Source of the DNA: Phlebiopsis flavidoalba
Lineage: Eukaryota; Basidiomycota; Agaricomycetes; Polyporales; Phanerochaetaceae
Assembly (NCBI GenBank): GCA_035772785.1
Contig: JAOCPU010000001.1
Coordinates: 1,426,001 to 1,490,000 of the forward strand
Direction: 5' to 3'
DNA length: 64,000 nucleotides
Each line of letters begins with the position of its first letter. Positions within the stretch are counted from its first letter, which is position 1. Under the pieces are notes generated by a model, which made no database searches, had not been told where the DNA came from, and saw only the letters and a list, made by a program, of their open reading frames with translations. The translations under genes and the position numbers were made by a program. This document shows, piece after piece, positions 1 to 12,024 of the stretch.

Positions 1-1
1 G

Positions 2-485
2 AATATCAATATTACATTCCAACCTCCGTCTGGAAATAGCTGTAAGTCTTCTCCGGTAATCGTATGTGAATCCGCCGTAGCTTATGTGATCCAGTCGTTG
101 CCCTCTTTGATCATTCGTACGATCGCCAGATTTTACCCAGTCCGTTCATCCTGGGTTCCACCATCCAGGAGTGGCAGCTTGCAGGCAGGTATCTGTTCAA
201 TGTGAACGATCCCAGGTTGGTAATCTTGATATACCAGGTGGATTCTTTGAGGAAACCTCAAATGGCAACTTCGGAAATGGTACCAGCAACAACACGTTCT
301 CCTACTCGGACACGAACGGAAATACCTTCTCAAGAAAGGTTGACTCGATCAATACCAACATTATTCTGGATCAGCAAGGCGGCTCTCTCTCTCCAGCTCC
401 AAAGCAGCAGACAGGGAAGATAGCCGGTACGAAGATCAGCTTCACGAAGCCCAGGCTGCCTGGAGGGAGAACCGGCGGTCAATGA
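2..485 (+). CDS. 3' part of an unrecognised protein, cut by the window edge
   Basis: Two open stretches follow each other on the plus strand: one runs from base 2 to about 220, and a second in another frame ends with a stop at 483-485. The second is rich in Asn, Gly, Ser and Thr and contains the segment SNNTFSYSDTNGNTF. This composition would suit the tail of a secreted or cell-wall protein, but I recognise no family. The frame change resembles the single-base errors in neighbouring genes, or could be an intron. The start lies outside the window. Confidence 0.3.
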
Positions 486-581
486 GATTCAGCATGCTGT
501 CACGGTTTAAGTTCGTCAGCGGCGGCCTGCTCTAGCTAGCGCAAAGTTAGCGGCTCACGCTGGCAGCGTATTAGGTAGTTC

Positions 582-1451
582 TTGATAAGCGCTTCGCGCC
601 ACAAACTGTTCTGTTGCCCTTTCGAGCAAATTCACGGTTTTGCGTTTTCTCTCTGTCCGATAAGATGTCTGATCAGCAAAAAGGCCAGCGGGTTCGTTCT
701 TTTTATTGTGAGGACACACCTTAACATTCATATGGCTCGATGTATAGCTCTCCGCGCTCTTGAGGTCCTCTCCGAAACGTGCACATCCTCCAAGCCTTTG
801 CCGCTCGAGGATGAGATCATACCAACCAACCTACAGATCTACGACAGCTGGACAGTCACTTCGGAAGGACTATCCTTTTGCGCTAACCTGACTGTTGGTG
901 GTAAAACATTGCTTACCAAAGCGTCTTTGGTATCTAAGTCGCACCTCTCGAAACCCGCTCCTACAAGGCACTCAGTGTGCCATAAATGAATCCATGACCG
1001 ACCAAAGCACCGCTATCGGTACGCTTCTCACTACGGCACCGCGCTTTATGTCGATTAATGAACATATGCGTCACATACTCGCACAAGCAGCTCTTAGAAG
1101 TCCACCACTTCCCTCATCGAAAACGTTAAAATCACTGGCAGACACTACTCCCAGCATCAACGACGATACCACAAACAAGAGTATCTCATGCGCAACGGGG
1201 CCTGTGCACGATGCCGTTAGAAAAAATCCGGAAGGACCTCCCTCATTGCGACAACAACTTCCGTCAGTACAGAGGAGATCTTGGTTAGCGATCGAGATTT
1301 GACTGGTGGACTGCCTTGAGGGAGATACAGGAGTATGGTTAACAGGTGACTAAAGGGCGAGGTAGATGATGAGGACGAGTTGGACGATTGGGACGAGGGT
1401 GATTTAGAAGAGCTCGGGCTAGGCTCAAATAAGCCTTTCGTCCGCATCTGA
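582..1451 (+). CDS. unrecognised, frame-broken gene; possible dsRNA-binding-like segment
   Basis: Three plus-strand stretches look protein-like but lie in different frames. The first (about 720-985) contains IYDSWTVTSEGLSFCANL followed by TVGGKTLLTKAS and a Lys/Ser segment; the order of hydrophobic, VGGK and Ser/Lys residues recalls a dsRNA-binding fold, but this is only an impression. The second (about 1000-1190) contains TAPRFMSINEHMRHILAQAA. The third ends at 1449-1451 in a strongly acidic tail (about 1354-1450) with EVDDEDELDDWDEGD. An acidic C terminus directly before a stop supports a real gene end. Start, exon limits and function are unresolved; frameshifts of the type seen in UFD1 probably separate the pieces. 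Confidence 0.3.
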
Positions 1452-2050
1452 AACTTGACCGCGCTAAGAAGTGTATGTCCCCGACCGCATTTCCCCCCCC
1501 CCCCGGTATTACAGGAGTGTCACGCTCACAGACATCCACAGTGTGGTGAACTCATGCGATGGACGTGTACATTACAACAAGAAAATCATACGTGATTATC
1601 AATCAAATGCATTCGCTGCCCTTACAACTTCGTCCATCGACCCTTCTACCAAGTCACTCGCACCAACTTCTCACTTTGCGAGCAGCGGTAAGATCTCGTG
1701 GCATCGCTGTATGCGCCACAGTGACCCATATCCCAGCTGTCCTGCGCGCGCTATAAATGACACAAGTGGATGCCAGCTTAAAAACCTTCCGTGTCACGCT
1801 CTTTAGGTTCGGTCAGCCACCTTCAGGGACCATCGAAGGGGAAGTTCAAGCCCTTGAAGGAGAAGTTGAGCAGTAAGTACCAAAGCCTAACAACCAGCGA
1901 AATCTTCTATCCCGCCCAAGACCGGGCCTTCCCTTAGGGTACGAAACGTCCTATCAGGTGCTAGCGAAAATGTATAGCCAAAGCCTCCGAAGATATACCA
2001 TCGGAATGAAGAAAAGTCGCTACAGTGTCCATTATAGGATTGGTTTGGCA
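1452..2050. other. stretch without a supported gene
   Basis: I find no reading frame here that resembles a known protein. The stretch contains a run of exactly 12 cytosines at 1493-1504, which matches two other 12-base C/G runs in the window and is probably an artefact. Confidence 0.4.
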
Positions 2051-3514
2051 CTCAATACATGCACGAGGTATGGGATATGATGAAGGTGCCAAAATATAAA
2101 AAGGTACGATATAAAGTATGTCATTTAGGTACCACGGCGTGGATGTGTGTAGGCGACATCGCAGCCCCTTAGAGAACATCCAGTGCATCAACGGAAGGCC
2201 TCCGTCCGAGGATGTTTGGAGGGTACATCACCCGCTGCCCAAGTCTCCACCGAAACTCTCGCGCGAAGCTGTTGCTCAAAGCGGCGGCAAATCTTTTCTT
2301 GAGAGGGGCCTGCAAAATCAAAGGTTTCCTTCTGGCCCTGAAATGAAATCGTTTTGTAACATGGACAGGTAGCGGCAGGATGACTCACCGTGCCTCTGCT
2401 GCCAGCTTCGCCCCGAGAGGTGTCGTCGCGCATCTTGTTGAGTTCCCTCCGTCTCTCCTCTTCTTTCTCTTTCCCTGCTAATCAAAGAACTTGGTTGCCA
2501 GCACCACCAGGCTGGAATAACGATGAGATACCACATTTGTATCCACTATCTGCGGTGACTACACTCAACTTTCATGAAGAGCGAAGCATATTACACTCTT
2601 GTCGCGTAAAATCAAAAGTCTGCATTGTTTGCTTGTAGCGGCAGGCTTGCGGGCACCAGCAGCTAGCAGCCGGCAAAGCTAAGCCGTCAAGAGAGGAAGT
2701 GCTACCTGAAGGAGGTGCTTAGGTTGGAGGTTTCAGGTATGGTGACGTCGTTGAAGAACAGAGGCACGTCCAGTGCGAATGCTTGCTTTCTTGATAGGCG
2801 GCAGCTTGCGCTTCCTCGGCGCTGTCTCCAAGTTATCGTACCCTGAAGTCGCCTTCATCGTCGTCGTGTCATTGTCTGCGGATGGGGCTCCCCTCGTTTC
2901 GCCGAAGGGGGTCGCCTATAACGCGAATCTCTCATAGTGACCGTTTCGTCTCCGTGCTCGCGGCCTTGCCGGTCTTCACTATATCGCCTTTAAATACCCC
3001 CCCGCACCAAAGGCGCCTAGGGCGCAACTGAGCTCTGGCGTGTAAGTCGTCATCATCGTCGATTATAAGTTTCCACTTCCTGGTTGCCTGCATAGTCCTC
3101 GTCGCGCCCTTCGTACACCCTCGGATGAGACCACTCTCTTCTTCGGGCGTGCCGCGGCGGCGGCCTCACTCCCTTGTCTTTGCGTGAGTACGAACGTGCC
3201 TGGATGCCTGCCTGCCCCGCTGGATGGCTGTGAGCAAAAAGTATTCCGTGTGTCGATAGCAGTCTGTATGTTCTACAAATCGACCATTCTATTCGTGTCC
3301 GAACACGTCCATCCGTTCGACCTCTTCTACATCGCGCCGACACTGCGTTCCTCTGTTCTTCAAGCGCGCTCTTTGGTTGGTTTTGGAGGTGGGTCAATGG
3401 TAAGCTCGTGTTTCGTCCTCCTCCCATTCCTGCCGTGTCTTGTATGAGGGGAGTCAAAACAAGGCCACCTTTTAGTGTGTGGACCGCCGTTTGGAGTGGT
3501 TTCTCTACGAACAT
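2050..3514 (-). CDS. unresolved minus-strand gene with charged segments
   Basis: The minus strand shows several short open stretches of biased composition that could be exons of one broken gene: a long one from 3514 down to 3053, rich in Arg, Pro and Gly; a Lys/Arg and Asp-rich part around 2750-3070; and a part at 2290-2480 with REREEEERRELNKM-like charge runs and a GT-AG intron candidate at about 2340-2390. The composition suits a nuclear or RNA-associated protein, but I recognise no domain. Strand choice rests on composition and splice-like sites only. The gene would be divergent from UFD1. Confidence 0.22.
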
Positions 3515-3963
3515 GTGATGCTCTTTCCGTCTGCAGAACTATTCTTTGACCTTAGTCCTCAGGAAGAAGTGGTGAACTTTGTTACCTGTGTGCTCGGGCC
3601 TCGCTGCGTATTCCTACGGTTAATCATTGATCTTCAAGGACATGGTGAGTATAGTTTGTGAGCAGGTTAATGAGGAAGTGAGAGTGTTAGTTCGCCCAGG
3701 GTGGCCAAGAGTGGCTTAAGAGTGGGTCGCAGACAGTCATGGTATGTCCATGATGGCCGTCGGTCAGAATCCTGGCACCAATACAGCGGCTCGAGGAGGT
3801 CCGAGCGCCGGGGCGACGGCGTCATTACAGGCCTTTGTTAGCAAAAAAAAACACGGTCCTTTGACAACACACTTTCCATCTCTTCAATACCAACAACTAA
3901 ACTATGGATTTTGTACGTCTGACGTGCCCAATTTGGCCAGTTCTATGTGCTTATCCAGTCTAG

Positions 3964-5654
3964 ATGGGAGGACCAGGAGGGGCGGCAGGTTTCTTCGCCC
4001 AGCTGGTTCGTTGGGCTGTGCTTCTTGTCACAGTGAATCCAGCCTCTGATCGCCCTTTGTGTCCAGAGGATTTTGGTGGCGCCATGCCAAATCACACCCA
4101 CATCATAGGCCTGATCCAAGGTCGTATGATGACTACTTCAAGGCGTACAGCGTAGCGATGCTACCCGGAAAGGAACGAGACAATGTGAGTTACGGTGGCA
4201 AAAGTACGTATACACCCTTGTCCATCCGCCATCGATCTCGACTATGCTCATGCGCATTGATAGTCATTATGCCCAACCACGTCTGCGCTGGCAAGACTCA
4301 CTCAGCTCGACCTCGAGAGTCCTTGGATGTTCAAGTTGAGTAATCCGGCAAACCCAGCGGTTCGACCCATGCCGGTGTCTTGGAGTTCATAGCAGAAGAG
4401 GGGCGTCGTCCCACTTACCCCATTGGATGATGAAGACGTTGCGACTAACAGAGGAAGGCGACCCAATCAGGGTCACTGGCTGTGAATTGCCGAAGGGCAA
4501 GTTCGTGAAGCTGCAAAAGCTCAAACCCGTTGATTTCCTCGAGATCTCCGACCCTAAGGCAGTGTAACTATATTCATACCGCTTACTGGCCGTGGATTAT
4601 GGTCTGACGAGCTTTCAGGCTTGAACAGGCGATGCGACACTTTTCCTCGCTCACACAAGGAGATATAATTGAGATATCTTACAATACAATCAGGTTCGGT
4701 CTCTTGGTCATGGAGACACAGCCGGGAGGCGAAGGAATCAGCGTGCTCGACACAGACTTGGAGGTAGACTTCGCAGCACCCGTTGGATACGTTGAGCCAG
4801 AATAAACGCCCGAAACCTCCTCCACCAACGACGATGGCGTCGAAGCTGAACATTGATGTCAATGCCTCAACGCCGGGGTCCTCCCGACCGTCTTCGTCGC
4901 TGGGAGGAACGTTCGCCAGCGCAGGCAAACCACAACTGCTGTAAGCAAGGGAGGAGATCAGTGGGAGAGCTTTAAAGGTAAGGGCGAGACGTTCGGGGCG
5001 GAAGGAAAACGAAAGGCAAAGGTGTAAGCCATCGGAAAATTGAAGATGTCTCGAGGGCAGCAAAATCATTCGTACAGAGTACGTACTTTTATTCGCAGCC
5101 TACTAACCGCTTTAATCGTCTGCGGTATGCGCAGGAAACATCGAGTCGTTACCTCGGATAGCTTGGAAGCCGGTGTCTCTGCACCCGCACCCCTCAACCT
5201 TCCTTTTGGCAAGCTGTTTTTTCGGTTTTAATATCACCCCGTACACCCCACAAGACAAGTCAAATGATCATCCAAGTTCCCCGGTAGGTTAATTCATACA
5301 GCTTAGACGCGCTGTACCCCTCATGTCTATGACAGCCTACAGCATTTGTCGGGTCTGGTAATTCTTTGACCGGCAAGGCCCACAGTGGCACAACTGATGC
5401 AAAGGGAAAGGCTAAAGAAGAGTCAGCTCCTCCAAGCGCACATACATGGGGAACCAGTGGGCATACGTTGGGCGCGAGCAGATCTGCTGCTGCAAGCTCC
5501 GCGCCCAGGTCTACCGGGGCTGGGGGTGCCGCAGTCCCCCGTGCTGCCTCAAAGACGGAACCAGCCAATGGAAGTCGAAGATAACAGCGACGATGATTAT
5601 TATGACGACTGTGGGATGGATGAGGACGATGTCATTGACATAGACAGTGATTGA
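3964..5654 (+). CDS. UFD1: Ubiquitin fusion degradation protein 1 (UFD1), broken by several single-base shifts
   Basis: UFD1 pairs with Npl4 as the ubiquitin-binding cofactor of Cdc48/p97 in ER-associated and nuclear protein degradation. Family segments appear in order: FGGAMP at the N terminus, SYDDYFKAYSVAMLPGKE with VSYGGK (4120-4200), WMFKLSNPANP, THAGVLEFIAEEG, WMMKTLRL, DPIRVTGCELPKGKFVKLQ, DFLEISDPKAV (to 4564), then after a GT-AG intron TQGDIIEISYN, LLVMETQPGGEGISVLD and VDFAAPVGYVEP. The linker (MASKLNIDVNAS), LEGSKIIRTE, LNLPFGKLFF and an acidic end (VIDIDSD) complete it. At least eight frame changes separate these pieces; one is explained by T6 at 5217-5222 where five T restore FFGFNITPY. 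The gene is essential, so these are probably assembly errors. The ATG at 3964 is my best guess for the start. Confidence 0.93.
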
Positions 5655-5790
5655 AGGAGAATGTTCCGATTTCATCAGTCACACATTTCCGGACTGTTCC
5701 TCAAAGACAAGTCATTCACACAATGTAGTCTCTTAGCATGTCGTTTTCGTGTATACTACATAGATCAAATTTCTCTTGACAACGCATCGT

Positions 5791-7860
5791 TTATATCATG
5801 GGTATACCGACGCCTCTACCCGCAGGCTCGCTGCCAACAGGATTAACTCCCGCCAGCGGTGAAAGTTCGCCAGTTGTACAGATAAAAGTTGAGGAGCCCG
5901 CTACCGCCCCCAAACTGACAAACACTGATGAGCTCATGATTTCAGCTTAAAAGGTTTCGACACACCTTGAGAGTCTTCAAGATGGGTGAATTATCCATGA
6001 GCGTGAGGCATTTGTTGAAGACGTCGAATTTCGCTTGGTCCGCAATGATCAATGCATCCCCAACCAGATCTTCGAGGCGTTTTCTTCAAGCAGCGACCGT
6101 CGTCATCCGCACCAGGCTCGAACGCAACGGTTGAGGCGTAGTAGTAGAGATACGCAACGTAGAGAACGTTGTATTTAGGTTGATTCATGATCGTTGACGG
6201 AAGGGAGTAGAATGATACGAAGTCGGTGATCTGGTGCGTCTGCGGGTTCTGTCGACAGTAAGTCAGTTAGTGTTCGTTACGAGACATACGACTCAGCGAC
6301 CAACCTCGACGACGTAGGTCCACATCACTTGTCCATCTCGTGGCTTCTTCCAGTTACCCGGGCCTTCACCACGACCGCTGAGGAACTGGTGCCGGGCCTC
6401 ATCTTCGTGTGTACTGTACGGCCATACCGAAACGTTTCATGTATGTCGCATAAAGTGCGGTAACTTCCGGCAAGTCCTTTCTCTTCCATCTCACGCAGCC
6501 CCTCCTTCTCCAACTTTAACTTGTCAGGCAATTTGTTGATGAGCTTCATGCGAGCAAGGGTCTGGTTCGCTGGTACGTGAGTAAATTGTACGTTGACGAG
6601 TTTGGGCACATTCAAGCATCGGTGATAATATCTGAGGGTGAGCGGGTTAGGCCAGGACCATGAGTAGAAGATCATGTTCTTACTTGCTTGTAGGTAGATA
6701 TTCCAGGCGTTGGCAGCACTGTGCCTGAGGTGTACAGTGCCTGGAAACACCTTTGAGGTTGCATTGCCGAGTGACCTCCTTGATGAGCATGGGTGCGAGG
6801 CGCTTTGAACGCAACTTCTTATGCACACCACAAGAAGTTCACCTCACTCGCGTTGAGTACGGGTACGCTGAAAAAAGTCACATATATGAGGTTTGCTGGG
6901 TTTCGACTGGATCGTGTAACCTCACTTCTCGCGCGTACGCGTAACGTTATAGGTATCGCAGCGATAAACGCGACAAGTTTCTTTGTTCGATGCAACGCGT
7001 ACTGCGACATGCCACTCTTTGGAGTATCCGGGAGGACCCAGAGCCCTATACTTGCGCTCAGGAAGCATTCAGGTAGTATCAAAGAGTGACATGCCATCGC
7101 AAAAATTCCATAGAGTATTGGAACCGGAACGACTCGTCGTCATCCTCGACATAGTTTCGCAGATAATAACTCCTCCCACAGTTCCTGAGCTTTATCAAGG
7201 AGATGAGCAGAAGAAGATCAAAAAAAATCAGTGTAACATACTTGGGTATCCTCACTTATATCCACATTAGACCAGACTAGCAAAATCCTTTGGTAGCGGA
7301 TATGGCTCTTGACGAACTCTCTGCCGCAGGCTTCGACGGCTCGATGTATCCGTCAGAAAGAGGGTGGTTCCTCCCCTAGACACAGCGGGTACGTCAAGCG
7401 ATTGTTGAGATAGATCATATGGCATACCAAGCTGTGGTACTGGCTGAGTTCCCCAGAACTGAAGACCATGAGATGAATATTGTGTACTTGGAGACGATAA
7501 AGGGCGCACCTTGGTGCCCGCCCTGTGTCCTTTTTTTCCCAGCCCCGCCAATGCCTACATTGCCCTGGATGACATCCTTTATTTTCATAGCCTCCAAAGC
7601 CTCGCGAATAGTGGCCTCGTCGGCCTGGGGAGCTTGCCCAGTCTCCTTCAACCTTCTCCAGAACAGCACTGACGACATCCTGCGGAAGATCTTTCCCACT
7701 CTTCAGTGCAGCAAGTGTCTTTAATGCCTTGCTTCGTTTCTTCTTTTTCTTCTTTTTTTGCTGGATGAGGGCACGCTAGCCTCGGGGGAGAGTGGAGCTT
7801 TTGAAGCTCATCGTCTGAAACTTCAGAGTCAGAGCTCTGATTGCTCTGGAACGTCTTCAA
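5791..7860 (-). CDS. NMT1: Glycylpeptide N-myristoyltransferase (NMT), with frameshifts
   Basis: NMT transfers myristate from myristoyl-CoA to N-terminal glycines of cytosolic proteins and is essential in fungi. The start at 7860 opens an acidic stretch ([13 protein letters not shown]) followed by the Lys-rich region typical of the family. Then come [31 protein letters not shown] and [12 protein letters not shown] (7270-7500), a middle part with [11 protein letters not shown] and [14 protein letters not shown] (6450-6600), [15 protein letters not shown] (6140-6185), and the end [22 protein letters not shown] last exon after a GT-AG intron gives [11 protein letters not shown] and GRGVGIPMI before the stop at 5791. 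Frames change at least four times. The gene is tail-to-tail with UFD1, with only about 136 bp between stops. It ends slightly differently from the usual family terminus. Confidence 0.95.
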
Positions 7861-8234
7861 CGGCTTCTACAAGAGGCGCGACCCTTGCCGTTACTTGTCG
7901 ACACATGGCGGTTACCCCTGAGAGTAATGAGGCAGGCAAGGAGTGTAGAAGTGGTATATTTTGTTTTGTAAGCAGTCTGATGATGGCAACCGTGCTATCA
8001 TACATCATGCGCATGCACAGCGCTCTGCTCGCAATATCCCGGCGTCCGCTACTGGATCCGAGTCCTTCTTGGAACTCTTATGTCTCTGCCTGTCGTTTCC
8101 CCTAATCTCGTGCACAATCCTACAGAGGGCCACGGCGAACTGAAGAATCTTGCGCACATACGCGCCGTCTGAAAACACCTTGCCACCGACGCCCCCAGAT
8201 CTATAGCGAGATCCCCGTGGGGCCCAAGCTCGAA
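7861..8234. promoter_or_regulatory. divergent intergenic region between NMT1 and the CCCH gene
   Basis: NMT1 leaves leftwards and the CCCH gene rightwards, so this stretch should hold both promoters. I see no convincing TATA box or coding potential. Assignment is by position only. Confidence 0.35.
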
Positions 8235-10836
8235 ATGAAAACTGATTTGGTCGACTCTCGGGGAACTCGGTTGTTTGTGAAACCCTCTTTTAACTTCTTA
8301 CCACGACCTGCGCCCTGCGATGCCATTCACCAGGTGTATGGTACGTGCACTCAGAGACACTTCTTGTTGGAGTCTGACATACGACCTTTTAGTGGTATGA
8401 AGCTGACGGCACCCAAATACGTGACGGCTGCCGTCGCATAGGACAATGCTCGTTCGTCCATCCTTCAGATCCTGGCTGGGATCGGGCGCAGCCGTCCAGA
8501 CACATTCCTTGGGGTCACAATTCAGTCTCCCGCGGCAACTCGTCGTCTCAACAACAGGATGGAGGCTGGACTCAACGGACAACCTCGTTCATCAACCCCG
8601 AAGAGACCCATTCGACGAGTATCATTGCGGACGACGCCGACGGGACATCGTGGAAAGTCAATGACAGGAAAAACACCAAGAGCCTAGATGGACCGAGCGG
8701 TGCCCCTGTTGAGCCATTGACCTCCTGCTGGGGTTCCTTCACATCTGTCAATGGAACTGTCGAATCTTCAACGTCTGCCTGGGGGGCCTCTGTGTCCCAA
8801 AAACAAGCCCAGCTCTTGGGGACGCGAACCGTCCCCTGTAGCCACCGGCTGGAGTAACGCCTCAGGTCAATGGGGCAATACTACTGGCGGATGGGGGGAA
8901 GCCTACTGGTGACCCCCGACAACACTTCTAGCGGATGGGGAAAATAGCTCGGGTGGCGCTAGTGAATGGGGGAATCCCTCGGGCTGGCTTGGATAACACG
9001 TCGGGTGGCGGAAAGGAATAGCTTGAGTGGCTGGGATGATTCCCCGGCGATGCAATACTTTCACCAGTAACTGCTGACGGGGATGGGGTCCTTCGACAAA
9101 GCCCCGTTTGGATACCGCGACCGCCAAAATAGCCATACCGATCTAGTGGTGCCAATTCTAGTGGTCTCTTCGGTGAGCGGCTCGTCTCTACTCTTACTGT
9201 CCGGAGAATGATGAAGACTCGTCTTTTTTTCAATATTAGATGCTAATGATTCATGCTCGCAAACGTCTGGCGGAAATGGCCGACTGCACATTCTCAACCG
9301 CCCACTCCCACACTCGATCGGACTTTGCAAGCTTCGAGTGCTCTCACTCCTAGTGGAACTTCGATATTGCCTGTGATTCCTTCATCCGCGGTCTACGAAG
9401 AGCCATCGGCTCCGCTGGCTGCCTCCGCGCCAGCCGTCCATGAAACTACATTGATGGATGTCGATGAAGCCGCCTCTCCAAGCGCCGGGCGAGCTGCATC
9501 ACCCCTGCCAGTCGATGGACCCACGAGAACAGTACAGTATGTATACCGCGGACTTTGACGCGTGCTTAGCTGAATTCGTACGACTTACAGCGCCCTGATA
9601 AACGCGATCGTTGCGTTACAGAGCTCGGGAAGAGGCACAAAGAGCGCATTGAACCGACAAAACGCCCTATCCAAGGCAAAATATTACAAGGGAGCCAGTC
9701 CCCGAGAGCACGATTCCGTCTTAACGAGCAGAAGGAACAGGCCGAAGTCCCAACTCGAGGCCGCTCAGGCGAACTCGTGACGAGACATTTTGCATGAGCT
9801 TGGTAGTTGTGGAGAGTCAATCGGCCTCGATCCTTCTCCCGAGTTGAGCAGTCCTCTGTCACGGAAGATGTTGCAGAGCCAGAAACCGCTCTCCACTATG
9901 CGCAAATATGCGGCCGAGATTCAGCAGTGGATCGAGACTGTCCGCCCTCAGTTAAAAGCCTTACAAGCCCGACGTCGTGAACGGAAGTCTACATGCGCGC
10001 CACTCGCCGTGGTTCCCAACGCTGCATTGCCTTCTCTATACTCTAGCGATATCAGCCCAATGCTGACTAAAATCGATGACTTCGAAGTGAAGATATCTAT
10101 GCTAGAGGATTATCATCAAGAGTTGAAAGACATAACGCAAAAGTCGTTGGAAAGGGTCGATGATATTTTACGTGCTGAGCAACGAGTGGCGACGCTCTCG
10201 AAACACCAGACTGCTGTCATGGACATGACCAATCAACTCACGGCTCTCCGCGGTCACGTCGACCTACTCTCGTCCCGGCCAAGGTTGGCAACTGACCTCG
10301 AAACACAGAGACTTCGAGCGGAACAGGAGCAGCTCAAGCTCCGCGTAATGGAGGTATGATCCAACATTCTCTATGATCACATGTACCCTCTAAGATCTTA
10401 TCCAGCTTCAGCTTTCCAATGATAGCATCATCGAAGAAAGAAGGCCGTGGGGAGTCGCCTAGACGAGATCAAGGCTCGACTCGACCGAGTTGTCGCCTCC
10501 TCGTCTCACTCGTCATTCACACTTGTAGACGGGGGCATTGACGTTGAACAGGTCGTTCGAGCCGTTGAGCCCGTTCTGCGATCACAGGCCCGTGAGGATA
10601 TGCGCCCGAGGCCATCGTCGAAATCAAGGTCGGATTCGATGCGGCCTTTGCCCAGCAGCACGGACAGATCTGCAACGCTGTTTGGAAGCGTTTGTGGCCT
10701 GCCCTACAGCTTATCGATTCCATTAGGCAGCACTTCAACCTCACTGTGAAAGACGTTCCTGACGGGCTCACACCGCAGGCGGAGGCTGGCCTTGTGGGCA
10801 ACCTTGGACCCGTCGGACCGGTTGGTCAGTCATGAG
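8235..10836 (+). CDS. CCCH zinc-finger protein with Trp-Gly repeats and C-terminal coiled coil
   Basis: An RNA-binding-type protein. Near the N terminus (about 8415-8475) is GCRRIGQCSFVHPSDPGWDR, the C-x5-C-x3-H part of a fungal CCCH finger; the first Cys is not visible, probably because of an indel or intron. From about 8730 to 9075 follow ten or more Trp residues next to Gly or in like contexts (SCWGS, SAWGAS, SSWGRE, TGWSNA, GQWGNT, GGWGEA, SEWGNP, SGWDDS) over roughly 115 codons. A Pro/Ser/Ala linker (9250-9560) leads to a long Leu/Glu/Lys/Arg-rich helix region (about 9870-10360: RKYAAEIQQWIETVRPQLK, then QRLRAEQEQLKLRVMEV) and a hydrophobic end (WPALQLIDSIRQHFNL). The stop is at 10834-10836. 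Several frame changes occur. The first exon and start are uncertain; exact function is unknown. Confidence 0.7.
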
Positions 10837-11957
10837 CACCATGTATTATGATTTCTTGAACTACTGTATCATCTAGCTATGGACAGGTTCTTGCTTCCGT
10901 TTCATACACTAAGCATCGCATATTTATTATACATAGATTCAGCTTAATGAACAGCAACCATCATAATGTTTCGAGGGCTCGGCCCTTGGGAGATAAGTCG
11001 TTTTTGCGTCACCATGAGTTGCCAGTTAGTTGCACACGGTGAGTCTCTTTTCAACACGACCACGGCACCTTATTGACACATCCATTTTTGACCAGGTGGT
11101 AGGTGAACGCTCTCCTGTGACGTGATTTTGAGTTTGGAAGTAGAGCAGGCGGGGTATAAAATTAAGGTGACCCGCGTGAATGTAACCAATGTATGGGGGG
11201 ATCTCTTGCTCATGTGTATGTCTCTCATCGGTGCTTCATCGTGCGAGCTGACTTTTAAGTGCCCAGCATCCGGAAGGTAGCAAGGTTTTACACTATTCAA
11301 CCGTCTAATTAGGATCCATGCTTATCGTTTAGTCGAATAGTCCTCAATTATATCCTCGAATAGGTTTGTGCTCGCGTTATTGTGTGTGAAGCAGGTAGCG
11401 AATGTCATTGTCCTGTGCGATTGTGCCGTAACCCGTCCAACGTGGCTAACTTATCCAAGTATGCCGTATGAGCTACGCCCCAGATGATGGCCGGAACGTT
11501 CGCTCGCGCAAATGATATGCAGCTATACCGGCTCCGTCAAAGGGCATGCACTTTTCGATGTCCACGGCTCCTCGATTCTACCTCTCACGAGGATAGCGCT
11601 CTGTAGGTGGGATGTCCCCCTCCCACACGTAAAGATAGGTGCGCATGGTGCACAACCTCTCCCCGATACAGGCCTGGCTGACCGAAGCATCTTCTTGTCA
11701 GTGGATTACCTCACGTGGGCACCCTTCTCCACTCCGAGTTGTTGGAGGCGGCTTTTCGTCATCCCTTTCGCGACCTGGACCATCGCTCCCTTCGCGTGCC
11801 GCTTCACTTCCGCTGCAGTGCTACCAATAAGCCGTATTCGAACGTGCATTCACTTGGCTCAACAAGCTTTGAAAGATGCACTACGCTGAGCATTCCCGCT
11901 GGCGCATGAAACAGATTAATGCAAGCTGCTGCCACCACTGGCACGCTCCGCTTGCGG
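10837..11957. other. 1.1 kb intergenic region
   Basis: Between the CCCH gene and the phosphatase I see no frame with protein-like composition on either strand. The right end is the phosphatase promoter. Confidence 0.5.
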
Positions 11958-11964
11958 TATAAAA
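11958..11964 (+). promoter_or_regulatory. TATA box of the PhoD-like phosphatase gene
   Basis: TATAAAA lies 67 bp upstream of the ATG at 12025, a usual distance for a fungal core promoter. It is the clearest TATA element in the window. Confidence 0.55.
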
Positions 11965-12024
11965 CGAGCATTGCTGGGGGACGTCAAGTCAGACCAGAGC
12001 CGCATACCATCGATCCGCATCATC

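Noticed and set aside
3964..5654. UFD1 as a pseudogene
   Set aside because: Frames resume at once after each indel, conserved residues are kept between them, splice sites are intact and neighbouring essential genes show the same errors; sequence error is the simpler reading.
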